Shown here: positions 18,478 to 27,584 of the stretch, one piece after another
Layout: each line of letters opens with the position of its first letter
Position numbering within the stretch: position 1 is the first letter of the stretch
NCBI GenBank assembly: GCA_963735065.1
Contig: CAVTJL010000001.1
Location: 186,001-250,000 of the forward strand
Length of the DNA: 64,000 nucleotides
DNA from: CAVTJL01 sp963735065
GTDB lineage: Bacteria; Pseudomonadota; Alphaproteobacteria; Geminicoccales; Geminicoccaceae
Direction of reading: 5' to 3'
The notes under the pieces: generated by a model
Databases searched by the model: none
What the model was told of the DNA's origin: nothing
The model's input: only the letters and a program-made list of their open reading frames with translations
Program-made: the position numbers and the translations under genes

Positions 18478-19446
18478 ATGGGACTAGCCGACATCTTCAG
18501 CGTGTCCGGGCTGCGCAGCTGGAAGCTGCTGATCGATCGAGCACGATACTATAATAATTACTACATCCATGAAAGAATGGTCGCCGACCGGCCGCGCGTG
18601 GATATCTATGCCCAGGCGATCGCTCGCCACGTCAAGCCCGGCGATGTCGTTGTCGACTTGGGAACAGGAACCGGCGTGCTCTCCATGCTGGCCGCGAGGG
18701 CCGGCGCGAGCAAGGTGTATGCCATAGACATCTCGAAATTCATCGAGCTGGCCAAAGCCTTCGCCCATCGGAGCAACTATCCGAACATCGAATTCGTTCG
18801 AACGCACAGCCGCAAATTGCAGATCAAAGAGAAGGCTGATGTCGTCGTTCATGAGCAGATGGGGAACTATATTGACGAAGATGACATGATATCGAATATT
18901 ACCGACCTGAGAGACAGAGTGCTGCGCCCCGGCGGCAGGATCCTTCCAAATCACTTCAAGGTATTCATGGAGCCCGTGCAGCTGCACGCCAAGGATCGCG
19001 TTCCGTTTCTTTGGGATCAGGAGGTCGATGGCATTAGCTTTTCAGGCTACAAGGACCTCGGTCGTCAAATCCCCGATCAGCACTCCTTCAGGGTGGTGCC
19101 GAGCGCAAGCATCGACTGCCTCCTCAGCGATCCGACTCCGCTGTTCGAGTTCGACATGGAGACCATGGAGCCGGGTGACGTCCCTCGGCGTCTGCGTTGT
19201 CGGTATACCGTGACGCGCCCCGGAATTCTGGACGGCCTCTGCTTTTTCTGGGAGGCGAGGTTCGACGAGAGCCTGCTGTGCACGACACACCCGACGGCCA
19301 AGGGGCGGGCGTATCATTGGCAGAACCTTCTCTTCCGGGTCCCGGCGCAGAACGTCGAGGAGAGGCAGGAGATCTGTTTCGATATGGAGATACCGAGCCT
19401 GGCAAACTACAGAACGTGGAGGCTGACGCCCACACCGCTGCTCTAG
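18478..19446 (+). CDS. Protein arginine methyltransferase-like SAM-dependent methyltransferase
   Basis: A 322-residue protein with the PRMT layout: the N-terminal 'YYNNYYIHERMVAD' helix, SAM motif I at 57-66 (VVVDLGTGTG), a double-glutamate-type loop (VVHEQMGNYIDED) and, in the C-terminal beta barrel, a 'TTHPTAKGRAYHWQNLLF' stretch matching the PRMT T-x-P…HW-x-Q segment. PRMTs methylate arginine side chains and are uncommon in bacteria. Base composition is AT-richer than the neighbours, especially the first 500 bases, which suggests acquisition. ATG 18478 follows AGGAGGAGCGG. The substrate is unknown, and a small-molecule role is possible. Confidence 0.75.
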   Translation: MGLADIFSVSGLRSWKLLIDRARYYNNYYIHERMVADRPRVDIYAQAIARHVKPGDVVVDLGTGTGVLSMLAARAGASKVYAIDISKFIELAKAFAHRSNYPNIEFVRTHSRKLQIKEKADVVVHEQMGNYIDEDDMISNITDLRDRVLRPGGRILPNHFKVFMEPVQLHAKDRVPFLWDQEVDGISFSGYKDLGRQIPDQHSFRVVPSASIDCLLSDPTPLFEFDMETMEPGDVPRRLRCRYTVTRPGILDGLCFFWEARFDESLLCTTHPTAKGRAYHWQNLLFRVPAQNVEERQEICFDMEIPSLANYRTWRLTPTPLL

Positions 19447-19652
19447 CGATCGGCACGGCCGCGGCGAGGGCGATCCGGGCGGTGGGATGCGAGGACAGGG
19501 GCCGGAGCGGATAACCGCTCCACGTGCGCTGTGCCCCCGCGCGGCAACGGCCGCCACGGCCCCTCGCCACACGTTGCTCGAGGATCTCCGGCAGCGGACC
19601 GTCGCCGGTCGGCAACAAGAGGCTGTAGCCGCTTCCGGCTGCGCTTTGCCCC

Positions 19653-19862
19653 TCAGTCCTCGTACTTGAACGACAGCTTTACCCTCGACCGGTACATCTT
19701 AACCTTGCCGTTCTCGAGGACGAGGTCCTGGTCGACGACCTGGGCGATGCGGAGGTCGCGGAGCGAGGAGGCGGCGCGCTCGACGGCGGCCGTGGCCGCC
19801 TTCTCCCAGGATTCCGTGCTGGTGCCGACGAGCTCGACGACCTTGTAGACGCTCTCTGGCAT
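19653..19862 (-). CDS. Dodecin (flavin-binding)
   Basis: A 69-residue dodecin. It has the full family pattern: VYKVVELVGTSTESWEKAA, then the conserved Trp for flavin stacking, RDLRIAQVVDQD and the closing strand YRSRVKLSFKYE. It assembles as a 12-mer that stores or buffers FMN/riboflavin. ATG 19862 lies six bases after GGGGAGG, making it a better start than ATG 19868. Confidence 0.92.
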   Translation of the reverse strand: MPESVYKVVELVGTSTESWEKAATAAVERAASSLRDLRIAQVVDQDLVLENGKVKMYRSRVKLSFKYED

Positions 19863-20588
19863 TGTCATCCTCCCCGATCGGTTGCGCGAGCCAAGGGCCC
19901 ACACCTCGAGGATCGTTCAATTCGCGGACGCAGGCAAGTCCCTTTCCCGGGCCGACGGCAGGTCGGCGCCGTCGGGAAAGGCTGGTGACCGGCTCCGGAA
20001 GCCCTTCGATGCTGGCCGGACGCGAGCGGCGACGAAGGCGCGCAAGGCCCGACCGTCACCGCAGGGTCAGAGTATCGTTACCAGCTGGTCATTGTCTCCT
20101 TTGCCATTGCCGCCTCCATCGCCAACATGCCTACAGAATGAGCACGTTATTTCCATAACATTGAACTGCTAGATGAGCACAATCGGACTGGCCGTCATCG
20201 GGTTGGACAATCCAGCCGCGTCCGATCGAAGGAATATATTTCATTGACGATCAGGACGGATATTCACGTCTCGCTAATTCTACCGTTACGCAATGGTATG
20301 CCATTCTGAATCTACCACTTTCAGGTTCTTTGTGACGATTATTTCTCGCTTCCCGGTTGACGGTCCTGCCGAGCTGATCTAAAGCCGACTCAACAGTTCA
20401 GATAAAGCCCTGCCCATTGCTGACCTTGAAGAACGAGGTGGCAGACCGTTAACTCAGCCTAAAGTATAAAACGAGATGACCTGACCGCACTTTAATATCA
20501 AAAGGCGAACGACCACGCTTGTGCGTTGGTATTTTGTCTAGTCCCAGCCACATGGTCTGGCAAGACGCTTCGTTGTTCAGAGGAAGTC
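19863..20588. other. Long AT-richer intergenic region, no gene recognised
   Basis: About 725 bases. From roughly 20060 to 20520 the base composition drops well below the chromosome's, with many stop codons in all frames. I find no conserved ORF, RNA or repeat. It may be decayed foreign DNA. Confidence 0.5.
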
Positions 20589-20855
20589 ATGCAGGAGTCG
20601 CGACTTCGGACGTCCTGGATTGTCCGGCGTAGATATCAGCGTATCGGAAGAATTTCGTCGATCATTGGCGCCGCCATCGGGCTGCTTATCGTAGCCGCTC
20701 TCGTCCGTGATGCCAGCATGGACGGCAGTGGGCATATGGTCCCGCGCATCGTCGTCAGCATCTGCATCATTCTCGTCTGCTCGCTCGGGCCACAGCTCGT
20801 CGTGCGCGCCCTCTGGCGACGAACGCGTCGCCGCAACTTCTGGGAATGGCAGTAG
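20589..20855 (+). CDS. Small two-TM membrane protein (paralogue of 12609-12899)
   Basis: An 88-residue protein with two predicted membrane helices and basic ends. It aligns along its length with the 12609-12899 product: TSWIVRRRYQRIGRI against TAWLVRERYRHAARI, and a second helix ending SLGPQLVV against TLGPPLVV. GAGGAAGTC precedes the ATG. The function is unknown. Confidence 0.65.
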   Translation: MQESRLRTSWIVRRRYQRIGRISSIIGAAIGLLIVAALVRDASMDGSGHMVPRIVVSICIILVCSLGPQLVVRALWRRTRRRNFWEWQ

Positions 20856-21105
20856 ACGATGACGGCGCGGTGACCGGCCTGGATCCTGGGCGGCGGTCAC
20901 AGGGAGCCGAGGACCATGCCCAGTAGCCGGCCTCCCGTCGAGACAGCGCGCACGGCTCGCCCGGATGGCGGGCCGGGCGTCCGATGAGGGCTCCGCTTGC
21001 CATCGCCGGACGGGCGAGGGGGGATGCAGAAGAAGTTTCCCCAACACAACCCCAGCGGCATCCTGCCGTCGAGAAGCCAGCAAGGCTGCCCTTGGGGGAA
21101 GCGGC

Positions 21106-23369
21106 TTGATCGAGCAATTGTCGCGCTCCATCCGGGCGACGAAGCTGCTTGGTTCCGTTGCTCTCGTCGCGGCCTTTGCCGCAGGCGGCTTCGCCATCGA
21201 GCGCTCCGTGCACGACGCTAGCCGCACACGGCAGATGCTGGATCATAGCTACGAGGTCGTGGACGAGGTGGCGTCGGTCAGGATCTCGATGCTCCGTCTG
21301 CGCAACGCTCACGACGATGCGTTCGAGCAGAGCCCCGACGATCGGTCGGACCTCATATCAGGCTGCGCGGGAGCAGCTCGATACGCGAGTCAATAGACTG
21401 AGGGAGCTCGTCAGGGACGATCCCGGCCAACTGTCACGACTTGGCGATATCGCCGCTAAGATGCGTCTCGCCAGGGTGGCGACCGACCAGGCTCTCGAGC
21501 TCGTGCGCGAGGGCAAGTGGGAGCTGGCGCTGAGACGGCGGGCGGAGGCGCTGCACTGGGTCCGTCCCGCAGTCGCAGGCTTGGACGCCCTCGAGTTCCG
21601 GGAGAGGCAGCTCCTCCGGGATCACTTCGCAGAGCCATCGGGTTACCGATGCGTGCCTGAAGAGGCTGATGGTCGCCATTTTCGTCGGAGCCGTCCTGAC
21701 AAGCACGCTGGCCTTCGTCCTCCTGGTTCGCCAGCTGAAGGCCAATCTGAGGCGCTATGTCGAGCTGGGCCGTGCCAAGGAGGAGACCGACGCCCTCAAC
21801 CGGGCGCTGGCGAAGAGCCAGCGCCATTTGCAGGCCATCCTCGACAATGCGCGGGACGCGATCTTCGTCGCCACCGGCAAGGGCAGCATCCGCCTCGCCA
21901 ACGCCGCCTGCGAGAGGCTGTTCGGCGCTCCGGGCGAGGGGCTTCGCGGGCGTCAGGCAGGCGAGCTCCTGCCCGGCATCGAGCTCGGCGCAGGCGATGT
22001 CCGGGGCATGACGGCGCGACGCCTCGACGGCAGCGAGTTCCCGGCCGAGCTGTCGGTCGGCTCCTATGATCTGGACGGCGAGGACGGGCGCGTGCTCGTG
22101 CTGCGGGACGTCAGCGAGCGACAGAGGCTGGATCGGCTCAAGACGGAATTCGTCTCCACGATCAGCCATGAGCTGCGGACACCGCTCACCTCGATCAGGG
22201 CCTCCTTGGGCCTGCTGACCGCCGGCGGCGCCGATCAGGCGCCGGAGAAGGCCCAAAATCTCGTCGGGATCGCCTACAGGAGCAGCATACGTCTGACCTA
22301 TTTGGTCAATGATCTGCTCGATATCGAGAGACTAGAATCGGCGAGGTCGAAGTTCGAGTGCAGGCTCCTCGACCTCGCCTCGGTCGTCAGGCAGGCGATC
22401 GACGCTGGCAGGGGCCTCGCCGCCGAGCGTGGTATCGAGCTGCGGCTGACCTCCTCACCGGACGAGGCGCTCGGAGCGTATGGCGACGAAATCCGGCTGG
22501 CCCAGGTTCTGGCGAACCTCATCTCGAACGCGGTCAAGTTCTCGCCTCCCGGCAGCAGCGTCGAGCTGAGCCTGAGCCGCGAGGCGGAGGAGGCGAAGAT
22601 CGCGGTGCGCGACTTCGGCGCCGGCGTCCAGGAGGCGTTCAAGCCGCTGATCTTCACCCGCTTCGCCCAGGCCGATTCGAGCGATGGCCGCAGCACGGGC
22701 GGCACCGGCCTCGGCCTCAACATCTCGCAGGCGATCATCCGGCGGCATGGCGGTCGCATCGGGTTCGAGAGCCCTCTTGCCGAGGGCGGCTCCCGGTTCT
22801 GGTTCACCCTCCCGCTCGTGCTCGACCCGCGAGCGGGAGGCGGCCTCGCGGGCCAGGGCGAGCCTGACGCCGCCCGGAGCGCGGAGGCCACGACCGTCGA
22901 TCGATCCCGCCCGCGGAGCGCCGCGGGACGGACCGGGCCGGGCGAGGAGGGCGGACTGCCCAGGATCCTCTATGTGGAGGACGACACGGACATGATCGCC
23001 GTCGTCGCGGCGACCCTGGCCTCGGCTGTCGAGATCGTGCCGGCGCGCTCCTTGAGCGAGGCGCGCACGAGGCTTCGGGAGGGGCACATCGCCCTGGCGA
23101 TCATCGATGTCGAGCTGCCGGACGGATCGGGCTATGAGCTCCTCGATGCGATCCGCAGCCTGACGCCGCCGCCGCCGATCCTGGTGCTCTCGGCGACCGA
23201 GTGCGAGGAGCCCTACGCCGGAGCGGTCTCCGCAGCACTGGTCAAGGGGCGCTTCGATCAGCAGGAGCTCTTCCGCGCTGTTCAGGGGCTGCTGGAAGAG
23301 AGGTCTCCCAGGCCCTTCCGGCGGGCAGACGGGGACGCGCAGCCCACGCCTCCTGTGGGCTCCGCATAG
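21106..23369 (+). CDS. Hybrid sensor histidine kinase with periplasmic sensor, PAS and receiver (two frameshifts)
   Basis: Three frame pieces form one kinase of about 753 residues. First is a membrane helix (LLGSVALVAAFAAGGFAI) and a CHASE3-like helical sensor (SYEVVDEVASVRISMLRLRNAHDD … ELVREGKWELALRRRAEAL). Then come a second helix (MVAIFVGAVLTSTLAFVLLV), a PAS domain (LQAILDNARDAIFVAT), HisKA (FVSTISHELRTPLTSIRASL), HATPase (ISNAVKFSPPGS, GTGLGLNISQAI) and a C-terminal receiver (ILYVEDDTD, phosphoacceptor in IIDVELPDG). Frame changes at about 21356 and 21632 each look like one extra base. The start is uncertain, and TTG 21106 after GGGGGAA is proposed. Confidence 0.82.
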
Positions 23370-23397
23370 CCGCCCCGCCCGGCGCGCCGCCGGCGCT

Positions 23398-24252
23398 TCA
23401 GGAGAGCCCGGCGAAAAGCGCCTCGAGCCAGGCGATGACGGCCTGGATGCGCGCGTGGCGACGCAGGTCGCCATGCGTCAGCACCCAGACCTCGCGCGAC
23501 AGGGCGACCTCCGGCCCGAGCCGCTCGAGGCGCTCGTCGCCATCGGCGATGCAGCAGGGCAGCAGCGACCTGCCGAGGCCGGCCTGGACGGCCCTCACCA
23601 GGGTCTCGGCATCGTTCACGAGAAGCGGTGCCGGCGGCCCACCCTGCGCCGCGGCGGCGAGCCAGCGCGCCTGCGGCAGATGGCGCTGTCCCTCCTCGTA
23701 GCCGATCCACGGAAGCCCTCGGGCGGCGACCCCGCGCGGCCCGTAGGCGGCATAGCCCAGCAGGCCCAGTCGTCTCGTCACCGCCGAGCCGCCACGCTCG
23801 GGCCGCGCCAGGCGGAGCGCCATGTCGGCCTCGCGCCGGGTGAGGCTGAGATTCCTGGGCTCGGCCACGAGCTCGAGCTGGATGCGCGGCTGCGCCGACC
23901 GCAGCTGCGGCAGGGCCGGGACGAGGAGCCGGTTGACGAGGATCGGCACGGCGGTGAGCCGCACGACGCCCGCGGCCGTGGCATCGCCATCGTCGATGCC
24001 GGCACCGAGTGCTCGCACCTCCTCCTCGATGCGGGCGGCGCGGGCGATCGCCCTCTCCCCGGCGGCGGTCGGGCGAAGCGTCCCCTCGACCCGCTCGAAC
24101 AGGCGGGCGCCCAGAAGAAGCTCGGCCGCAGCCAGCCGCCGCGCCACCGTCGTCTGATCGACCCCGAGCCGCCGCGCCGCGCCCGCGAGCGTGGCGGCCC
24201 GTGCCACCGCCAGAACGAAGCGGAGATGATCCCAGTCCATGCGCGCGTCCAT
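23398..24252 (-). CDS. LysR family transcriptional regulator
   Basis: A 284-residue LysR regulator. The winged HTH is at the N-terminus (WDHLRFVLAVARAATLAGAARRLGVDQTTVARRLA), followed by the two-lobed effector domain. It is divergent from the YciI-like gene and probably controls it. ATG 24252 and ATG 24240 are both possible starts, and neither has a strong ribosome site. Confidence 0.88.
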   Translation of the reverse strand: MDARMDWDHLRFVLAVARAATLAGAARRLGVDQTTVARRLAAAELLLGARLFERVEGTLRPTAAGERAIARAARIEEEVRALGAGIDDGDATAAGVVRLTAVPILVNRLLVPALPQLRSAQPRIQLELVAEPRNLSLTRREADMALRLARPERGGSAVTRRLGLLGYAAYGPRGVAARGLPWIGYEEGQRHLPQARWLAAAAQGGPPAPLLVNDAETLVRAVQAGLGRSLLPCCIADGDERLERLGPEVALSREVWVLTHGDLRRHARIQAVIAWLEALFAGLS

Positions 24253-24256
24253 GGGC

Positions 24257-24270
24257 CTGCATTCTTGCAG
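24257..24270. promoter_or_regulatory. Possible LysR operator (CTGCA-N4-TGCAG)
   Basis: A perfect 5-bp inverted repeat with a 4-base spacer lies just upstream of the lysR start, within the 118-base gap between the divergent genes. The size and place suit autoregulation, but the half-sites are short. Confidence 0.3.
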
Positions 24271-24370
24271 ATCCTGCCGGCAGCTCTCCTCATTTTTCTG
24301 CGACCCGTCCGCCCCTAGCCTGCGTGCCGACGCCGGATCCCACGACCGGCCTGAGCGGAGACGGACCACC

Positions 24371-24667
24371 ATGCTGTTCGCGGTGCTGTTTACGGACAAT
24401 GAGGATCGGGGCGAGGTGCGGCAGCGCCTGATGGCGAGCCACCTGGCCTTTCTCGAGCGCCATCGGCAGGCGATCCGGGCCGCCGGGCCGCTGCGCAACC
24501 CGGCCTCGGGCGATGTGCGGGGCGGGCTCTGGCTCGTCGAGGCGAGCGACGAGAAAGCGGTCGGGCGGCTCTGCGAGGAGGACCCGTTCTGGCCCACCGG
24601 CCTGCGCAAGGAGGTGCGCGTTCTCGCCTGGGCGCAGGTGTTCGCGGAGGGAAAGCGCCTGCTCTAG
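24371..24667 (+). CDS. YciI family protein
   Basis: A 98-residue YCII-related protein (MLFAVLFTDNEDRGEVRQRLMASHLAFLERH … GGLWLVEASDEKAVGRLCEEDPFW). The conserved His (SHLAFL) and Asp (EEDPF) of the family are present. These are small ferredoxin-like dimers of uncertain enzymatic role. Its position opposite a LysR gene suggests inducible expression. Confidence 0.85.
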   Translation: MLFAVLFTDNEDRGEVRQRLMASHLAFLERHRQAIRAAGPLRNPASGDVRGGLWLVEASDEKAVGRLCEEDPFWPTGLRKEVRVLAWAQVFAEGKRLL

Positions 24668-24681
24668 CGACCCGGCCCTGC

Positions 24682-25065
24682 TCAGCCCACCAGAAACGCC
24701 TGGAACAGACAAAAGAGCGAGGCAAGGCCGATCGAGGTGAGCGTGAGCACCATGCCGAGGACGCGGGCCATGAGGCGGGGCTCGACGACGGTGAAGGCGT
24801 AGGCGTGGGCGCAGCGGCCGGCGACGAGGAGAAGGCCCAGGATGTGGAGGAGCCAGGAGCTCCAGCCGCCCAGCTCGAGGATCAGGATGAGCAGGAGGCC
24901 CAGGGGCGCGTACTCGGCGAGATTGGCCTGGGCGCGGACCCAGCGGGCGAGGAGCGGGTCGTCGCCGTCGCCCATGCCGATGCGCATGGCACGCCGCCGG
25001 ACGATCACCCGCGCGCTCAGATAGACGAGCAGAAGCGCCAGGAGCGCCGCGTAGAGCGCCGTCAC
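24682..25065 (-). CDS. MAPEG family membrane protein
   Basis: A 127-residue, four-helix membrane protein of the MAPEG family. It has the characteristic R-A-x-N-x-x-E-Y-x-P block (RWVRAQANLAEYAPLGLLL) and 'HAYAF' in a later helix. MAPEG proteins are often glutathione-dependent transferases or peroxidases. GTG 25065 overlaps the stop of the preceding thioesterase gene as GTGA, so this is the third gene of a paaG-paaI-MAPEG operon. Confidence 0.82.
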   Translation of the reverse strand: MTALYAALLALLLVYLSARVIVRRRAMRIGMGDGDDPLLARWVRAQANLAEYAPLGLLLILILELGGWSSWLLHILGLLLVAGRCAHAYAFTVVEPRLMARVLGMVLTLTSIGLASLFCLFQAFLVG

Positions 25066-25520
25066 GTGCAAGGTGGCTCCTCCTCCGTCTCGATGACCGA
25101 GCCGCGCGTGCGGTAGGCGTTGCCGCGGAAAAGCGCGACCAGGGCGCCCTGCCCGTTCCGCACCTCGACATCGTAGACGCCTGTACGTCCGCCGGCCGCC
25201 TTCTGGATCGCTTCGGCCTCGAGAAGATCGCCCTCCTTGGCCGGCGCCACGAAGCTGATCTGGCAGGCCAGCGCCACGGTGACCTCGTTCCCGGCGTTGC
25301 AGGCGAACGCGAAGGCCGAATCGGCAAGGCTGAAAAGAAACCCGCCGTGGCAGGTGCCGTGGCCGTTCAGCATGTCGCCGCGCACCCGCATCCGCAGCCG
25401 CGCATGCCCCGGCCCTATTTCTATCAGCTCGATGCCGAGCGACTGGGAGGCGCGGTCGCGCGCCATCATCTGCCGGCCGACCGCCAGGGCGAGCCGCTGT
25501 TTGTTGTCGGCGTCGCTCAT
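25062..25520 (-). CDS. paaI: Hydroxyphenylacetyl-CoA thioesterase PaaI
   Basis: A 152-residue hotdog-fold thioesterase. The 'GHGTCHGGFLFSLADSAFAFACN' segment holds the catalytic-loop residues typical of PaaI, which removes dead-end CoA esters during phenylacetate degradation. It overlaps the upstream paaG by 4 bases and the downstream MAPEG gene by 4 bases. Confidence 0.9.
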   Translation of the reverse strand: MSDADNKQRLALAVGRQMMARDRASQSLGIELIEIGPGHARLRMRVRGDMLNGHGTCHGGFLFSLADSAFAFACNAGNEVTVALACQISFVAPAKEGDLLEAEAIQKAAGGRTGVYDVEVRNGQGALVALFRGNAYRTRGSVIETEEEPPCT

Positions 25521-26308
25521 CGGCCGGAGAACACCGGCTGGCGCTTCTCGAGGAAGGCTTTGACACCTTCACGGTAGTCGTCGCTGCGCCCGGCCTCGCG
25601 CTGCAGGTCCCGCTCGAGGTCGAGCTGGGCGTCGAGATCGTTGCCGGACGAGGCGTCGAGCGCCTTTTTTATCAGGCCGAGCCCATGGGTCGGCTGGCTG
25701 GCGAGGTGGCGGGCGAGCGCCATCGCCTCATCCGCCAAAAGCGCGTCGTCGACGACGCGCCAGATCAGGCCCCACGAGAAGGCCTGCTCGGCCGAGAGCT
25801 TGTCCCCGAGCATGGCGAGACCCCGCGCCCGTGCCGCCCCGACGAGCCGGGGCAGAAAAAAAGTGCCGCCGGCGTCGGGGACGAGGCCCAGCCGGCAGAA
25901 GGCCTGGATGAAGGAGGCCGAGCGCGCGGCCAGCACGATGTCGCAGGCCAAGGCGATGTTGGCGCCGGCACCGGCCGCCACGCCGTTCACGGCGGCGACG
26001 ACCGGCCGGTCGAGCGCTCTGAGCCGGCGCACCAGCGGGTTGTAGAAGCGCTCCAGCGTGAGGCCGAGGTCGGGCGCCGCATCGTCCTCGCCCATCGCCC
26101 GGTCGCCCAGGTCCTGGCCGGCCGAGAAGGCACGGCCGGCACCGGTGAGAAGAACGGCCCGCACATCCTTGTCGCCCGCCGCACCGTCCAGCGCGGCTGC
26201 CAGCTCGGCATGCATCGCCTCGTTGAAGCTGTTGAGCTTGTCCGGTCGGTCGAGGGTCAGCCGGAGAACCGCACCCTCGCGCTCGACCCGCACCGTGCGC
26301 TCGCCCAT
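25517..26308 (-). CDS. paaG: Enoyl-CoA hydratase/isomerase, PaaG-like
   Basis: A 263-residue crotonase-family enzyme. Oxyanion-hole blocks are visible as AFSAGQDLGDR and AAVNGVAAGAGANIALACD, with the PaaG-like acidic residue in 'GLVPDAGGTFFLPRLVG'. PaaG isomerises ring-1,2-epoxyphenylacetyl-CoA to an oxepin. Its coupling to paaI supports this over a generic hydratase. The rest of the paa operon (paaABCDE, paaZ) is not in the window. Confidence 0.82.
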   Translation of the reverse strand: MGERTVRVEREGAVLRLTLDRPDKLNSFNEAMHAELAAALDGAAGDKDVRAVLLTGAGRAFSAGQDLGDRAMGEDDAAPDLGLTLERFYNPLVRRLRALDRPVVAAVNGVAAGAGANIALACDIVLAARSASFIQAFCRLGLVPDAGGTFFLPRLVGAARARGLAMLGDKLSAEQAFSWGLIWRVVDDALLADEAMALARHLASQPTHGLGLIKKALDASSGNDLDAQLDLERDLQREAGRSDDYREGVKAFLEKRQPVFSGR

Positions 26309-26404
26309 GGCCCCTTTCCCCGTCGCCGTCATCGGTGCCAGGATAGGCGACCCGCCCGATGCTTGAACAGGCGGACGCTTCATCGCTTGGCCCCGGGGGA
26401 GAGG

Positions 26405-26944
26405 ATGCACGACGTTCTGGTTCGCACCGCAACGCTGGACGATGTGGAGCCGCTGGCCCTGCTGCAGGCGGCCTCCATGCGTGCGCTGGGTGCCGGCTAC
26501 TACAGCCCGGCCGAGGTCGAGGCGGCCGTCCGTTTTGTCGCCGTGCCCGACCGTGGCCTGATCGAGGACGGCACCTACCTCGTGGCCGAGGCGGACGGTG
26601 CCCTCGTCGGCTGCGGCGGCTGGAGCCTGCGCAGGAAGGCCTATGCCGGCCCCGCCCACGCCCCGGACGACGCGGGCAGGCTCGATCCCGCGAGCGAGCC
26701 CACCCGCATCCGCGCCATGTTCACGGCCCCCGATGCAGCACGGCGCGGCATCGGCCGGGCGATCCTCGCGGCGGCCGAGGACGGCGCCCGCGCCGCCGGC
26801 TTTTCGCGCGCCCGCCTCGGCGCCACCCTGAGCGGTTTTTTGTTCTATCAGCGCAACGGCTATGTCGAGATCGGGCAGGAAGAGGCGGTGCTCGCCGACG
26901 GCACGCGGCTGGCCGTTCGGCTGATGGAAAAGGCGCTGCGCTAG
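26405..26944 (+). CDS. GNAT family N-acetyltransferase
   Basis: A 179-residue GNAT enzyme. The acetyl-CoA binding motif is 'MFTAPDAARRGIGRAIL' (R/Q-x-x-G-x-G/A), and the final 'FYQRNGYVEIGQEE' is the usual tyrosine-containing last block. It is divergent from paaG. The substrate is unknown. Confidence 0.85.
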   Translation: MHDVLVRTATLDDVEPLALLQAASMRALGAGYYSPAEVEAAVRFVAVPDRGLIEDGTYLVAEADGALVGCGGWSLRRKAYAGPAHAPDDAGRLDPASEPTRIRAMFTAPDAARRGIGRAILAAAEDGARAAGFSRARLGATLSGFLFYQRNGYVEIGQEEAVLADGTRLAVRLMEKALR

Positions 26945-26976
26945 CGGCGGGCGGCCGCCGACAGGAAGGGAGCACC

Positions 26977-27570
26977 ATGACCCGACGACTTTTGCTGGCG
27001 CTGGCGACAGTGGCGATGACATCGCCCGCCCTGGCCGCCCAGCCGAGCTTCGACTGTGCTAAGGCGAGCCACGAGATCGAGGAGCTCATCTGCAAGAGCG
27101 ATGCGCTGGCAGCACTCGACAACCAGATGGCGTCTGTCTTTGCCCAGGCCGAGGCCAAGGTGAAAACGGACGCCCGAACGACAAAATATCTGCGCACCGA
27201 GCAGCGGGGCTGGATCAAGGGCCGCAACGACTGCTGGAAGGCAGACGACAAGACCGCCTGCACGACGGAGGAGTACAAGCACCGGATCGCCGAGCTGCAG
27301 GCCGTCTACGGGCTCGTGCCGCTCTATGTGCGCGCCTTCTACGTCTGCGATGGCAATCCGGCGAACGAGCTGGTGGCGCGGATCTACCATACCGATCCCG
27401 AGGTCAGCCTGGTCGAGCATGGCGACCGCACCGTCACGACGTTCCAGACCATCTCCGCCGACGGCGCCCGCTTCGAGGGCGGCAACGTCGTCTATTGGAT
27501 CAAGGGCAGCAACGCCATGGTGACCTGGGACGGCAAGGACATGCAGTGCACCCAACACCAGGCGAAGTAG
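26977..27570 (+). CDS. Exported LprI-N/MliC two-domain protein (probable lysozyme inhibitor)
   Basis: A 197-residue secreted protein: signal peptide (1-20), a DUF1311/LprI N-terminal domain with paired cysteines (FDCAKASHEIEELICKSDALAALDNQM … DDKTACTTEEYKHRI), then a MliC-type C-terminal domain (FYVCDG, ISADGARFEGGNVVYWIKGSNAMVTWDG, QC). MliC and LprI relatives inhibit c-type lysozymes, so a role protecting peptidoglycan is likely. AGGAAGGGAG precedes the ATG. Confidence 0.82.
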   Translation: MTRRLLLALATVAMTSPALAAQPSFDCAKASHEIEELICKSDALAALDNQMASVFAQAEAKVKTDARTTKYLRTEQRGWIKGRNDCWKADDKTACTTEEYKHRIAELQAVYGLVPLYVRAFYVCDGNPANELVARIYHTDPEVSLVEHGDRTVTTFQTISADGARFEGGNVVYWIKGSNAMVTWDGKDMQCTQHQAK

Positions 27571-27584
27571 GAGACAGAAAAAAG

